Part shown: one piece after another, positions 9,086-19,789 of the stretch | How the letters are laid out: every line of letters begins with the position of its first letter | How positions within the stretch are numbered: the stretch's first letter is position 1 | From: Prorocentrum cordatum | Lineage: Eukaryota; Sar; Dinophyceae; Prorocentrales; Prorocentraceae | Assembly: GCA_963575745.1 (NCBI GenBank) | Contig: CAUYUJ010017993.1 | Location: 392,311-424,810 of the forward strand | DNA length: 32,500 bases | Reading direction: 5' to 3' | The notes under the pieces: model-generated | Databases searched by the model: none | Told to the model about the DNA's origin: nothing | What the model saw: only the letters and a program-made list of their open reading frames with translations | Program-made: the position numbers and the translations under genes

Positions 9086-9583
9086 CCAGATTGCAAGAAC
9101 ACGCCGAGTCGTGGACCAGCGCAGTGCTCGATCCTTGCTTCCCCGGCGTCGCCCAGTCTGACTATACCTACCAGGCAACCCCAAGCGAATCCGAAGACCC
9201 GAATTTCGCCTTGGGGGGGTACGGGTTCCACACGTGTTTTCTCAGTGTTCCCCGTCCCCCCCCACCGGAAAATGGAAGGCAAGTTTAAGCCTTCGGGTTG
9301 GGTTGGGGTCGTTTGGTGGGCGGTGAGGAATAAGCTCGCAGGCCGGATGACGTGTCATATTGCTCAGAGGTGTAGCAGGGCCGATGAAATACCTGCAAGA
9401 ACTCCAAGAACCCGCCCTCCCTCCACTCCCACTTGCACGAACAGAAAGGGGTGCCGAGGGAGCCGGGTGCTGGACCCCACGCCTCATCCCGAATAGATCT
9501 CTTCGACTTGCAAAGGGCCTGGGAAAAAAGACTCAGAAGGCCGAAAAAGGAACACCAACTACACGTCAATGCCGATCCTAGCC
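9086..9583. other. Unassigned stretch
   Basis: Open frames overlap on both strands, with no recognisable motif or repeat. Confidence 0.4.
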
Positions 9584-9682
9584 AAACCAATCCTGGGGCC
9601 AAGATTGGTTTATACACCCTCCTAAGTTGGCCGGGAAGGCGCATACGCGTATACACCCATCCCAGGCCCAAGATGGGCCTGG
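9584..9682. other. Two hairpins 50 bp apart
   Basis: 9584-9611 pairs AAACCAATC with GATTGGTTT around a 10-nt loop. 9662-9682 pairs CCAGGCCCA with TGGGCCTGG around AGA. Both stems are perfect 9-mers. No adjacent gene explains them. Confidence 0.5.
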
Positions 9683-9689
9683 CCAGGAC

Positions 9690-10180
9690 CGGCGGTGGCG
9701 TACAAGTGGAGTCGTTCGATGCATGGCGATATCCCTGCCCCCCTGGCATCAGGAGGGGGAGTGCTCGCGGTCCCGTCGTACTTCGCGCTCTGGCGCCTCC
9801 CAAAGTCTGGGTCGCCCAGGACCTCCTCCTGCCACTCGTGGAACACCCTGCGGTCGAGCTCCTGGCGCCGACGGCGGGGGGGGGGCGCGCCGCCCAGGAC
9901 GGGGGGCGCCGCCCCCTCGGCCTGTGCTGCCCGCGCGCGACGAACGCATCCTCGGCCGCGCCCTCGCGGTCTGGACTCCGGGGCGCGATCCCGCGGACAC
10001 GTGGTCGCACGGGTACACCCTGCGAAATGCTTAAGAAATCATGGGTTCAGAAATTCATAGTCTCAGAATTTGAATAAAAACCCAGAACTTCTATTTCAAT
10101 CATAGGATTTGCATTGAAGCATCAAGAATCATCGAGACTCTGGCCGAAACTTAAGTTTTCTGAAGCATCGCCTAGGGGGT
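9690..10180. other. Unassigned stretch, GC-rich then AT-richer
   Basis: GC-rich to about 10020. 10025-10165 is clearly AT-richer and contains repeated TCAGAA/TTTCA words. No gene recognised. Confidence 0.4.
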
Positions 10181-10273
10181 GGCCCCAGGACACACAAATA
10201 AACATATTCCCCATAGTTTCCTATATTTTCTTGGTTTTGGTCTTCCCCCCCACTTCCCATAGTTTCCTATAGG
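10181..10273. repeat. Partial arm of the 4168-5306 foldback family
   Basis: GGCCCCAGGACACACAAATA, then ATTTTCTTGGTTTTGGTCTT and CCCCCCACTTCCC..., in the same orientation as the right arm at 5146. It stops where a GGA tract begins, so the outer end has been lost. Confidence 0.65.
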
Positions 10274-10392
10274 AGGGGGAGGGGGAGGAGGAGGAGGAGG
10301 AGGAGGACAAGGAGGAGGAGGAGGAGGAGGAGGAGGACAAGGAGCAGGAGGAGGAGGAGGAGGAGGAGGAGGAGGAGGAGGAGGAGGAGGGG
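10274..10392. repeat. (GGA)n microsatellite
   Basis: GGA repeat with two GGACAAGGA interruptions, ending in a G run. Confidence 0.9.
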
Positions 10393-10759
10393 GGGTCACA
10401 AATGGGGGGTTCAGAAAAGCTCCCCTCTCGTGCCCCTTTCAAGCCCCTCCAGAGCCCCAAAGGGGCTCGTTCAGGTACCGTTTGGGTCTCTTTTCGGACC
10501 ACGCTCGCCACCCCCCCATTTATGACCCCCCCATTACGCGGCGCCACTTCCCCGCAGGATCCAGCCGGCCAGCGCGGTCGCGGCCGCGGACCGAGGTCCA
10601 ACGGAGGAGAGGGGAGATGGGCAAGCCAGGTGCGCTCGCGTCATCTCTGACGTCCTACCCCTCCCTCCGATCCCTTACCATGACGTAGATCTCCTCTCTA
10701 TTCGCACAGTCGGATGTCGTAGCAGGGCATCGCATTACATGACATAGTATACATAGCAC
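10393..10759. other. Unassigned stretch
   Basis: GC-rich to about 10630, then mixed composition. No repeat partner or gene recognised. Confidence 0.4.
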
Positions 10760-11290
10760 GGCGTGGCGACGCCCCAAAGTGGGGGGGGAGGCTTCTGCGG
10801 CCCCAAAAATCAACGAGTCGACACCGAAAGTGTAATCACTTCCGATGGTTGTTTCAGAAGGCCATGTTCTAGACTTTGGGGCCTATTTGGAAGGGCCGTA
10901 AACCATGCCGTGGCATGGCGCTGGAAATAATGACGCCAGCGCTGCAGCAAGCACGATTCGGAACGAGCGGAAGCGCGGAAATGATGCCATCATTGTTGCA
11001 GCGGGAGCAAGATTCGGAGGAAGCGTAGCCTGAATTAGTATGGCGTGGCGACGCCCCAACGTGGGGGGACCCCAAAAATCAACGAATCGACACCGAATGT
11101 GGAATCACCTCCGTAGGTTTTTTTAGGGGGTGCATTTTCTAGACTTTGGGGCCTATCTGGAAGGGCCGAAAACCATGCAGAGGCATGGCCCTGGAATTAA
11201 TGACGCCAACGCTGCAGCGAGAGCACGATTCGGAACGAGCAGTAGCCCGAAAATGAGACCAACGCTTCAGCGAGAGCAGCATTCTGAAAA
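10760..11290. repeat. Tandem duplication, period about 282 bp
   Basis: Unit 1 (10760-11041) and unit 2 (11042-11290) share GCGTGGCGACGCCCCAA.GTGG, CCCCAAAAATCAACGA.TCGA, TTCTAGACTTTGGGGCCTAT, GGAAGGGCCG.AAACCATGC and ACGATTCGGAACGAGC. GCGTGGCGAC starts at 10761 and 11043. Substitutions and small indels show the duplication is not recent. Frames are broken, so it is probably non-coding. Confidence 0.8.
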
Positions 11291-11587
11291 GGCACCCACG
11301 CGAAAACCCGTGTCACGAAAGGATCCTGTGCAGAAAACCAGTGCGCGGAGGGGGGCCGAACATCCCCCGGACGCCACCAGGGGAGAGAGGAGAGTAGTGT
11401 TCATATCGGGGATGGACAGACCCCCCTTTAGTAAAACGTGGTTTAGTGAAAACGACCTGAGGCACAAACCTGCACGGCGCCCTCTCGAGAACCGAAAACG
11501 GACAATTCACTAATCGACGTGTCACTGCTCGGGGTTCTGTCCACCCCCGATCATACCGTGAAAGCGTGGAGGGTCGTGAGAAGGGCA
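11291..11587. other. Unassigned stretch
   Basis: Follows the 282-bp duplication. No recognisable gene or repeat. Confidence 0.4.
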
Positions 11588-11790
11588 AGAGGCAGCAGAG
11601 GGAGGAGGAGCAGGAGGAGGACTCCCCGGGAGGAGGAGAAGGAGGAGGAGGAGGAGGAGGAGGAGGAGGAGGAGGAGGACTCCCCGGGAGGAGGAGGAGG
11701 AGGAGGAGGAGGAGGAGGAGGAGGAGGAGGAGGAGGAGGAGGAGGAGGAGCAAGAGCCGGCGGCGCGCCCAGGGGGGGGGGGGGGAGTCA
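11588..11790. repeat. (GGA)n tract with a duplicated GACTCCCCGGGAGG word
   Basis: Two GGA runs are each led by GACTCCCCGGGAGGAGG (about 11620 and 11678), which suggests tandem duplication of the microsatellite with its edge. A G run at 11773-11785 ends it. Confidence 0.8.
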
Positions 11791-11804
11791 GCAGGGGCAG
11801 GCCT

Positions 11805-11925
11805 CCTCGCTCGCCATCGCTCGGACGCCCACTCCCTGTGTTTTTGTTCGGCTTCGTGCGTGGCTTTTTCGCCAGATGATCAAGGATGCTCCTCGATGGT
11901 CCTCGCCGAAGGAAAAATGCACACG
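11805..11925 (+). repeat. Dispersed repeat R3, copy 1
   Basis: Shares TCGCTCGGACG, TTCGTGCGTG-like and TGCTCCTCGATGGTCCTCGC followed by C..A.GAAAAAT with 27765-27868. Both copies lie beside long GGA/CCT tracts. Confidence 0.65.
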
Positions 11926-12550
11926 TCCGAGCGATGCCCAGTCAGGAGGCGTCCAGGCTTCTCAGATGCCCTCCGGCCTCCTGGGAAGACGCCTCCGTCT
12001 CCGGAGGAGGTCCAGCAACCTGTCGGCAGGCAGGCCGCCGCAGGCCCTCCGCGCCTTCTGAGAAGGCCCGCCCCCTCCGACCTCCCCCCCAGGGGCTCGC
12101 CGCCGAGAGAGGAGGAGGAAGAGGAGCAGGAGGACGGGCAGCCTAGATGCAAGGCTCTCCACAGGCCTCTCGAGGCCCCCGAAGGACCCGAGTCGCCAGG
12201 GGAGAGCTGTCCTCCGACCTCGACTCGAGGGACGAGGCGGAGGAGGTCGAGGGCAGGGACGAAGAGGGCCAGGAGAAGACCACGGGTAGCCTTCCGGCCC
12301 AAGGTGGCATCAAAGCGCTGGAGATCTCAAATAACGCGATGGGTCGAGCCATGACTCGGACGCCTGCGTCCAGCCGCCACGCTGGGCCCAGTGCGTGTGG
12401 GCCCCTCATGCCTGGCCTTCTGCCCCCTCGTGCGCCGACACGGCCAGGCGGCGGTGCTGGCGGTGCTGCGCTCTGGCCCGCGAGGGCACGGGCCTCTCGG
12501 TCGCAGCCTGGTGGCAGCGCAGGTGGTCATGCACAGTTGCTCTGAAGAGA
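11926..12550. other. Unassigned GC-rich stretch
   Basis: Plus-strand frames run through it but change with every low-complexity patch, such as the GAGGAGGAAGAGGAGCAGG word at 12110-12133. No motif recognised. Confidence 0.4.
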
Positions 12551-12731
12551 GGTGGCTGCTACAAGGTCTGCGCAATGCACAAACCATCGACCAATGCCAG
12601 GTGCCAACAGCGGCCCTTGCAACAGGCTCCACGACCAGAAGGTTTTACCCTCCCGGCCTTGAAGACCACTGCCTTCAGGGATGGGGGAGTCCATGTGCCC
12701 CTCCCGTCTCGTCAGGGCTGTGCCTACCCTC
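12551..12731 (+). repeat. 181-bp direct repeat, copy 1
   Basis: Identical to 13743-13923 except at four positions (about 98%). It starts at GGTGGCTGC and ends at TGCCTACCCTC; both edges are sharp. Identity is far higher than for other repeats here, so the duplication is recent or selectively kept. No protein recognised. Confidence 0.85.
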
Positions 12732-12764
12732 CAGAGCATCTGCAATACACTGAAGGAGGATGAG

Positions 12765-12913
12765 GATGGTGGGCTTGTTTTCAACCGCCACCACCATAAG
12801 TAGGAGGGGGAGGGGTCCTCCTCCTCCTCCTGCTTCTCCTCTTATTCCTCCTCCTCATCCCCCACCTCCTTCCCCCCTCCAACTCATGGTGGTGGTGGAA
12901 AACAAGCCCATCA
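12765..12913. repeat. Inverted-repeat element copy 3 (pyrimidine core)
   Basis: The left arm GATGGTGGGCTTGTTTTCAA, then CACCACCATAAGTAGGAGGG, is matched by the right arm (12878-12913), which ends GGTGGTGGTGGAAAACAAGC. The core is CCT-rich, the opposite strand sense from copy 1, so the core inverted or arose independently. Confidence 0.7.
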
Positions 12914-13314
12914 GAGGAGCGGGGGGAGGAGGATTTCCCCCTCCAGAACCCCCGATGGGGTCCGCACACGTGGCCCCACAAGAGCCCTGCCCTCCTTTCC
13001 CAGGTAAGAGTTCGCTGTGATGTCGGTCTCGACTCTGCTCCCGTCTGGAGATGCGGCCATCCCAAGACATATTAACCGTGCAAGCGTTCGTGGCGTACCA
13101 CACCCAACCCGTTCCATCTCCAAGGGTGCCCAGCCAACGCTGGACTTTTGGGCCAGGCCCGTGCTCGCTGGTGAGATCGGCCAGTGACGACCGCGGTACG
13201 TGCCATTCGTCGGGTCTCGTCCGAACGCAGCGCTCGCGCCAGGGGCGCAGCGCGGCACACGGGCGAGGGAGGGCGAGTGGCCTCGAGTTAACCCGGGCGT
13301 GTCCCCCATGCAGG
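12914..13314. other. Unassigned stretch
   Basis: No repeat partner and no recognisable protein. Minus-strand frames are open but share no known motif. Confidence 0.4.
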
Positions 13315-13445
13315 CAGATTTTGGAGGACAAATGAACAATACTCAAAATATACCCCAGAATAATCCAAACATGCTCCAAACATCGTCCCCGACGATGTTT
13401 GACTATCTTGGACTGTTCCTCCTGTAGAGGGACATGCCCGACTTA
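13315..13445. repeat. Dispersed repeat R2, best copy, with a perfect hairpin
   Basis: Begins GCAGATTTTGGAGGA and ends CCTGTAGAGGGACATGCCCG followed by ACTTAA. 13378-13400 is a perfect hairpin, AAACATCGTC-CCC-GACGATGTTT. Its left part matches 30846-30900 and its right part matches 27318-27368, so those copies are partial. Confidence 0.65.
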
Positions 13446-13742
13446 AGCCTAAAGCCAGAGAGTCCCGTACGCAGGTCAGAAACGCAAATACCAAACGTTC
13501 CTGCAATCTTGTTGTTGTGAGTCTCGCTTCTCTCGGGGAGACGTAAGACTTGGGTTCGGGGGACTCGGGGTGGCCTGACGGGCCCTCATGAAAATTACGA
13601 AACCGAGACTGAAATTGGACGCGACCTCCGACTGCAAACATCCCACGACAACTGGACCGTCAACATCCAGCATGCGCTCGTCAGAAAGCGTCGGCAAACC
13701 CGGGTTCTGGCTTGCTCGAGTCCTACGCTCCCCCGAAATAGT
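13446..13742. other. Unassigned stretch
   Basis: Nothing recognisable between repeat R2 and the second 181-bp copy. Confidence 0.4.
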
Positions 13743-13923
13743 GGTGGCTGCCACAAGGTCTGCGCAATGCACAAACCATCGACCAATGCCAGGTGCCAAC
13801 AGCGGCCCTTGCAACAAGCTCCAGGACCAGAAGGTTTTACCCTCCCGGCCTTGAAGACCACTGCCTTCAGGGATGGGGGAGTCCATGTGCCCCGCCCGTC
13901 TCGTCAGGGCTGTGCCTACCCTC
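13743..13923 (+). repeat. 181-bp direct repeat, copy 2
   Basis: Same orientation as 12551-12731, 1192 bp away. Just past its end the word CGTCAGGGCTGT is repeated, a small local duplication. Confidence 0.85.
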
Positions 13924-14240
13924 GTCAGGGCTGTATACCAGGAATGCTTGGGACGTTTTTTGGGGAGGAGAGGAGCTCGGACACCCCAGCGACTCCCTCC
14001 ACACGCGGTGCGCACTAGAATCCGCATGAGACACGCGTGGAAATAGGGACTGGCATGCGGGCACTTCCTATACAGCGAGACGAGCGCCCACATCCTGGGA
14101 GACGCGCGCCCTGCTTCCCAAAGGAACTATCCAGACCCGCGGGGGAGAAGCATGGAGGAGAGAGAAAAGATGATTGAGCAAGGACCGACCGTCCCAGCAT
14201 TCCTATAGGCCTGCCACGGAATATGTGTGTTCCCCCGCCA
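13924..14240. other. Unassigned stretch
   Basis: No gene or repeat recognised before the macrosatellite. Confidence 0.4.
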
Positions 14241-14379
14241 CCCTGTGGAGTTAGGTCCATGCTTTTAAGAGACCCGGCCCCGCGCCTTCTCTCTTCCTCT
14301 CTGCTCTCCTCATCCCTCCTCCCATCCCTGCCTCTGCTCTTCGCATGGCATCAGCATCATCATGATCATCATCATCATC

Positions 14380-14426
<47 letters not shown>

Positions 14427-15893
14427 TATCATCATCATCATCATCATCGTCATCATCATCATCATCATCATCCTCATCCTCATCGTCATCTTCATCCTCA
14501 TCAGCATCATCATCATGATCAGCAGCATCATCATCATCATCATCAGCATCACCATCATCATCAGCATCATCATCCTTAACATCGTCAACCGAACCATCAT
14601 CATCAGCATCGTCATCATCATCACCATCCTCATCATCATCATCATCATCATCATCAACACCATCATGATCAACAACATCATCACAATTACCAGTAGCATC
14701 ATCACCGTCACCATCACCATTACCATCACCATTAACATCGTAAGAAGCAGCAGCAATGCCATCAGCATCGTCATCAGCACCAGCGTCATCATCAACCTCA
14801 TCATCAATATGATCATCATCGGCAGCATCCACATCGGCATCATCATAATCATAAGCGGCATCATAATCATCATCGCCACCATCACCACCATCACTATCAT
14901 CACCATCATCATCGTCATCAGCGCCACCATCACCATCAGCATCATCACCAACACCATTATCATCATCAACATCATCAGCAACATCATCACAACGATCAAC
15001 ATAATCATCCTCATCCTCATCATCATCATCCTCATCATCATCAGTATCGACATCACCATCACCACCATCATCAACATCGCCATCGTCATCATCGTCATCA
15101 TCTTCATGATCAGCATCATCATCAGCAGCAGCATGATCATCAGCATCATCATCCTCATCAGCATGATCAACATCAATAGCAGCAACAGCATCATCACAAT
15201 CACCATCATCATCAACATCATCATCAACATCATCATCATCATCATCATCAACATCATCATCGGCATCGTCACACCCAATCGGCACACCCCACACACGTTC
15301 CTTGGCCCCATAGGGAGCTCCAGCTAAGGCCCAAGTGGCACCGTTCGCATGTGGGCGTCACCCCACTATCGGCACACCCTTCACACGTTCCGTGGCTTCA
15401 TAGGGAGCTCCAGCTAAGGCCCAAGTGGCACCGTTCGCATGTGGGCGTCACCCCAATGTCGGCACATCCTTCACACGTTTCGTGGTCTCGTAGGGAGCTC
15501 CAGCTAAGGCCCAAGTGGCACCGTTTGCATGTGGGCGTTACTCCCGTTTCGGCACATCCCTCACACAATTCCTGGCTCCACAGGGACCACCTAAAGCCCA
15601 ATGGCGCAGTCCGCATGTGGGCGAATCTCCTTTTTTCGGGCACACCCCTCACACGTGCCGTGGCCCCACAAGGAGCTCCACCTACGGTCCCACTGGCTCA
15701 GCCCACATTTGGGCGACCCTCCTGTTTCGGCACACCCCTTACACTTTTCGTGGTTCCACAGGGAGCTCCACCGAAGGCCCCACCGGTACAGCCCGCATGC
15801 GGGCGCTGCCCCATAGGGATCTTCATCTCAGATCGTACTCACAATTTCGGTACTCACAACTGCATGTTGTTGGGCTCGTCGCCAAGCTAACTA
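14241..15893 (+). repeat. Composite macrosatellite, unit 1
   Basis: Four parts in order. Leader 14241-14348: CCTGTGGAGTTAGGTCC..., pyrimidine-rich, ending CTGCTCTTCGCATG. Interrupted (ATC)n tract, 14349-15270. Six repeats of about 90 bp, 15271-15810, with TTCGCATGTGGGCGTCACCC, CGTGGC.CCATAGGGAGCTCC and AGCTAAGGCCCAAGTGGCAC landmarks. Tail 15811-15888 with CTCAGATCGTACTC and CGGTACTCACAACTGCAT. Unit 2 repeats the same order. The His, Ile, Met and Asp runs translated from the ATC tract are artefacts; interruptions hit all three positions of the triplet. Confidence 0.8.
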
Positions 15894-15900
15894 CCAACCA

Positions 15901-17745
15901 TCCTGTGGTGTTGGGTCCTCGTTTTGAAGGGACTCCGCCCCGCGTCTCTTCTCCTCATCTCCTCTCGCATTCTCCTTCCTCCTCCAATCCCTGCCTGTGC
16001 TCTTCGCATGTCATCACCACGATCATGATCATGATCATGATCATGGTCATTATTAGCATCATCACCACAATCATCATCAGCATCACCACTACCAACACCA
16101 CCACCATCACCAGCATCATCATGAGCATCAGCAGCAGCATCAGCATCAGCTTGATCATCAGCATCATCATCATCATCATCATCATCATCAGCATCATCAT
16201 CGTCATCAGCATCAGCTTCACCCTCACCACCAACATCGTCGGCAGCATCAGCATCATCATCACAATCCTTCTCCTCAATATCCTCCTCAGCATCATCATC
16301 GTCATCAGCATCGTCAGCATCATCAGCAGCATCGGCATCATCATCCTCATTATCATCCTCATCCTCCTCCCCATCATCATCAGCAGCATCATATTCATCC
16401 TCGTCCTCCTCTTCATCCCCTTCATCCCACTCAGCCTCATCATCAGCATCTGCATCATCACCTCAACCTCATATCCATCCTCATCCTCATCCGCATCCCC
16501 ATTCTCATCATCATCCTGATCATAATCATCGTCGTCATCATCATAACAATCATAAACATCAGCATCAGCATCGTCATCATCATCTGCATCAGCATCAGCA
16601 TCATCATCAACAACATCATCATCACAAAATCCATCACCACCACCACCATCATCAGCATCGCCATCAGCATCATCAGCATCACCACCATCATCATCATTAT
16701 CATCCTCACCCTCATCCTCATTCTCACCATTACCATCAGCAACAGCATCATCATAATCCCCATCATCACAATCATCATCAGGCTCATCATCATCAGCAGC
16801 ATCATCATCATCAACATCATTATCATGATCATCATCATCATTATCGTGATCGTCATCGTCATCCTCGTTTCGGCATACCTTCACACGGTGCCTGGCCCCA
16901 TAAGGAGCTCCTCCTAAGACCCCAATGGCACCGTTCGCATGTGGGCGTCACCCCCGTTTTGGCACACACAACCCACACGCTTCTTGGCCTCAATAGGACT
17001 CCAGCTAAGGCCCCAATGGCACTGTTCGCATGTGGGCGTCACCCGCGTTTCGGCACACCAGTCACGTTTCGTAGCCCCATAGGGAACTCAACCTATGCCC
17101 CAATGGCACCGTTCGCATGTGGGCGTCACTCCCGCTTCGGCACACACCTCACACGTTTTGTAGCTCATAAGGAGCTCCAACTAATGCCCCAGTGGCACCG
17201 TCCGCATATGGGCGTCGACCCAGTTTCGGCGCACCCCTCACACGTTTCGTGGCCCCGTAAGGAGCTCCAGCTAAGGCCCCAATGGCACCGCCGTTCACAT
17301 GTGGGCGACAACCCGTTTCGGCTCACCTCGTGGCCCCATAGGGAACTCCTCCGCCTACGGCCCAAGTGGCACCGTTCGCATGTGGGCGTTACCCCCGTTT
17401 CGGCGAACCCTCACACGTTCCGTGGCCCCATCGGAAGCTCCGTCGAATGCCCCAATGGCACCTTTCGCATGTGGGCGTCACTCCAGTCTCGGCAACACAC
17501 ATCTCACACGTTTCGTGGCCCCGTAGGGAGCTCCACTTAAGGCTCCAGTGGCACCGTTCGCACTTGGGCGACACCCCCGTTTCGGCACACGCCTCGCACA
17601 GTTCCTGGCCCCCCAGGGAACTCCACCTGAGGCCCCAATGGCACAGCCCGCATGCGGGCGTTGCACCGTAGGGTTTTCACCTCAGATCGTACTCGCAACT
17701 ACGGTACTCATAACTGCATATGGTTGGTTTCTTCGCCAGGCAAAT
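15901..17745 (+). repeat. Composite macrosatellite, unit 2
   Basis: Leader 15901-16010 (TCCTGTGGTGTTGGGTCC...CTGTGCTCTTCGCATG), (ATC)n tract 16011-16866, about nine repeats of 79-93 bp at 16867-17665, and tail 17666-17740 with CTCAGATCGTACTC and ACGGTACTCATAACTGCAT. The leader begins 1660 bp after that of unit 1. The repeat array is longer here, so each unit has expanded separately after duplication. Confidence 0.8.
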
Positions 17746-17868
17746 CTTTCTGGGCGAACGCAGAAAAAAAACGCGCGGCTCACACTGAGCGTTTTGTTGG
17801 CAAGACGTCGTCGTAGAAACTCTGGTTTCTAAGAGCGACAAGTCCGACGCCCCACGACCGCACCGCAG

Positions 17869-19206
17869 CTACGTCTGAAACGGGGAGAGGCGCCGATCAC
17901 ACGCTGCCGAAATCGTCGCTGTCTCCGCGTGATCATCTTTTCCCAGCAACTCTCCCGCAGCAAACCCAACGCGCCCCAGGTGCCTGACGTAGAAATTCAA
18001 GTGCTGGATTTCCTGCTGCGTGCGACCATGAACCACCTCGTGCGTCCTCTAACTCGATCTTCCCGAAATGCTCCCACGTCGGTGTCATTTCGACCGCGTC
18101 CTGTGCGTAGAAGTGAAGGTCGCCGGTCCGCTTCGCGTGGACCTGCGCTACTGAGATATTCAGTTCCTGGAAGCACATGTCAGAACTGTGTCGTGTCCAC
18201 CCAGTTGTTGCGCGTCAGCCGCTACGCGAAGGAGGGCGTTTGCGACATGCTGTGTCCGTGGAGTGTGAATCAAGACCCGGTTGCCAGGAACTCCTCAAGT
18301 CGAGCCTTTCACCGTAGACGTTCTGCAAATGCGGGTCGCCTGTGACGGCCACGGACCAGCGGAAAACGCTGCCCGCGGCGGGAGCGACAGGCGTCGGGCT
18401 GGCTGTCGGGTTCGGCGTCGGGTTCGGCGTCGGGTGCGGCGTCGGGCTGGACGTCGGGCTTGGAGCAGGAAAACCGTTTATGATCATCATTTCGTCGACC
18501 TTCATGCTCATCCACGATGAACAGCTCGATCCGTCGTCCCAGCAATGGCGGTTCAAGTGGAGTTCCATGTCGCGAATCGAATCAACCGAAGCAGCGTAGA
18601 TTGTTCCATCGAAGTCGAGGGTCCAGGTGGCAATACTGCACGGACCAGAGGTTGAAAGCGTGACAGTGTGCCACGCACTGTTCCACACATTGCCCGCGCT
18701 AAATACAGTGGTGCAGGAAGGTCCGAAGATGATTGCCGATTGAGCGGGGTAGCTGTGCAATTTCCACAACAGAATCACCGAATCAGTCGTGTCACCTGTC
18801 AAAGTAAAACAGAGGAGCTACTCGCCGTGGAAGTATCCTTGGCTCGTCTGCGCGAACTGGAATGAGGTCTCGAAGTATTTACCTGATACCTCCGCACCGT
18901 TTTTCACTGGGCCTTTCAATCACGAGTTTGAGCTGTACGCAGAAACTCCTGAAGCGGCATTCAAAGACACGGCCATCCAACTACGCCTGCTGCAGACGGC
19001 TGCAGACGGGTTCCACGAGCTCCTGGATATTAAGTTCCGCCACCCCGAACGAGAATGTTCGAAATCGTGCTGCGCAGACGTTACGTTGCCGAACCCACGT
19101 TGTTGGAAGCATGTGTCGCAGCCTTGAACGATGCTGCTTCGTGTGTGCTGCAACAGACAAGTAGCAAAGACAAGCATACAGTCCAGTGTGCTTGCTGGTC
19201 TGCCAT
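17869..19206 (-). pseudogene. Secreted LamG-like / VWD-like protein, broken
   Basis: Best gene-like locus. An ATG at 19206-19204 opens a signal peptide (TVCLSLLLVCC core), but that frame stops at 19081. Another frame carries KGPVKNGAEVSGKYFETSFQ, then TGDTTDSVILLWKL, DFDGTIYAASVDSIRDMELH and a Pro-Thr linker written by 12-bp repeats (about 18400-18470). Next comes VTGDPHLQNVYGE, a GDPH start as in VWD modules. The matching continuation is shifted by one base (PGNRVLIHTPR), returns to the first frame at MCFQELNISVAQ and ...YAQDAVEMTPTW, and shifts again to LNFYVRHLGRVGFA before TAG at 17869-17871. Lesions: TGA 18920-18922, TAG 18818-18820, and frame changes near 19095, 18290, 18185 and 18036. 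The domain order fits a dinoflagellate secreted family I know only from memory. No introns are seen. Confidence 0.75.
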
Positions 19207-19283
19207 AAGGCCAGCGAGCGGAACGAATGGAGACCACTCCCGTAATGGACGGTTGCGGATGGACAAAAATGAAGCGGGAGCCC

Positions 19284-19303
19284 CTGCAGGAGAAAACTGC
19301 AAA
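19284..19303 (-). promoter_or_regulatory. Candidate splice acceptor upstream of the secreted-protein pseudogene
   Basis: The minus strand reads a pyrimidine tract and CTGCAG (TTTTCTCCTGCAG) ending at 19284, 77 nt before the ATG at 19206. Dinoflagellate mRNAs receive their leader at such AG sites. If real, this copy is an original genomic locus and not a recycled cDNA, which fits the absence of a leader relic here. Confidence 0.35.
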
Positions 19304-19309
19304 ATGTAC

Positions 19310-19789
19310 AGTGTCTGGAGTGGCTGGACCATTGAACCAAACTAGAGACGGAAGGCCGACCACGAAATCTGTTTCGACCCAAACCAAAATATTATAGTAG
19401 CAAAAATGTGCTGACAACATACAGCCGATGGACTAAAAACGAGACAGTCTCAGCCAACAGCGTTCTGAAAACATTCCGCGCGAAGCACGACAAGTTCTGA
19501 GAACATTCTAAGGTGGGCCTATGGAAAAAAAAACGAAACTTTACAAGAAAACCTCGAGAGGCCTCCGAAAACCTCGCAGAGACCGCCGCGCCCCAAAAAG
19601 GCCCCTTGAAATCCCCGGAGACCTCCGCGCAGGTCCCCGGCAGGCCTCTGGCGGCTTCAACTAAGCCCGGCTGCAACCAAAAGCAGCGGGCCTGTTTCCG
19701 ACAAGCTAGCGCCCGGTAGGCCAGCTTGGTTCCCACCAGGCCCATCATGCTTGGAGGGCCGACCCGACGGCAAATGCAATGGGACGTGA
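19310..19789. other. Unassigned stretch with CCTCGGAAAACCTCG words
   Basis: 19553-19660 has spaced CCTCGAGAGGCCTCCGAAAA / CCTCGCAGAGACC / CCCCGGAGACCTCC words like those at 2810-2895. Otherwise nothing recognisable. Confidence 0.45.

Noticed and set aside
14251-16884. Long poly-Asp, poly-His, poly-Ile and poly-Met frames
   Set aside because: Translation of interrupted (ATC)n in every phase. Interruptions hit all triplet positions and no start or flanking domain exists.
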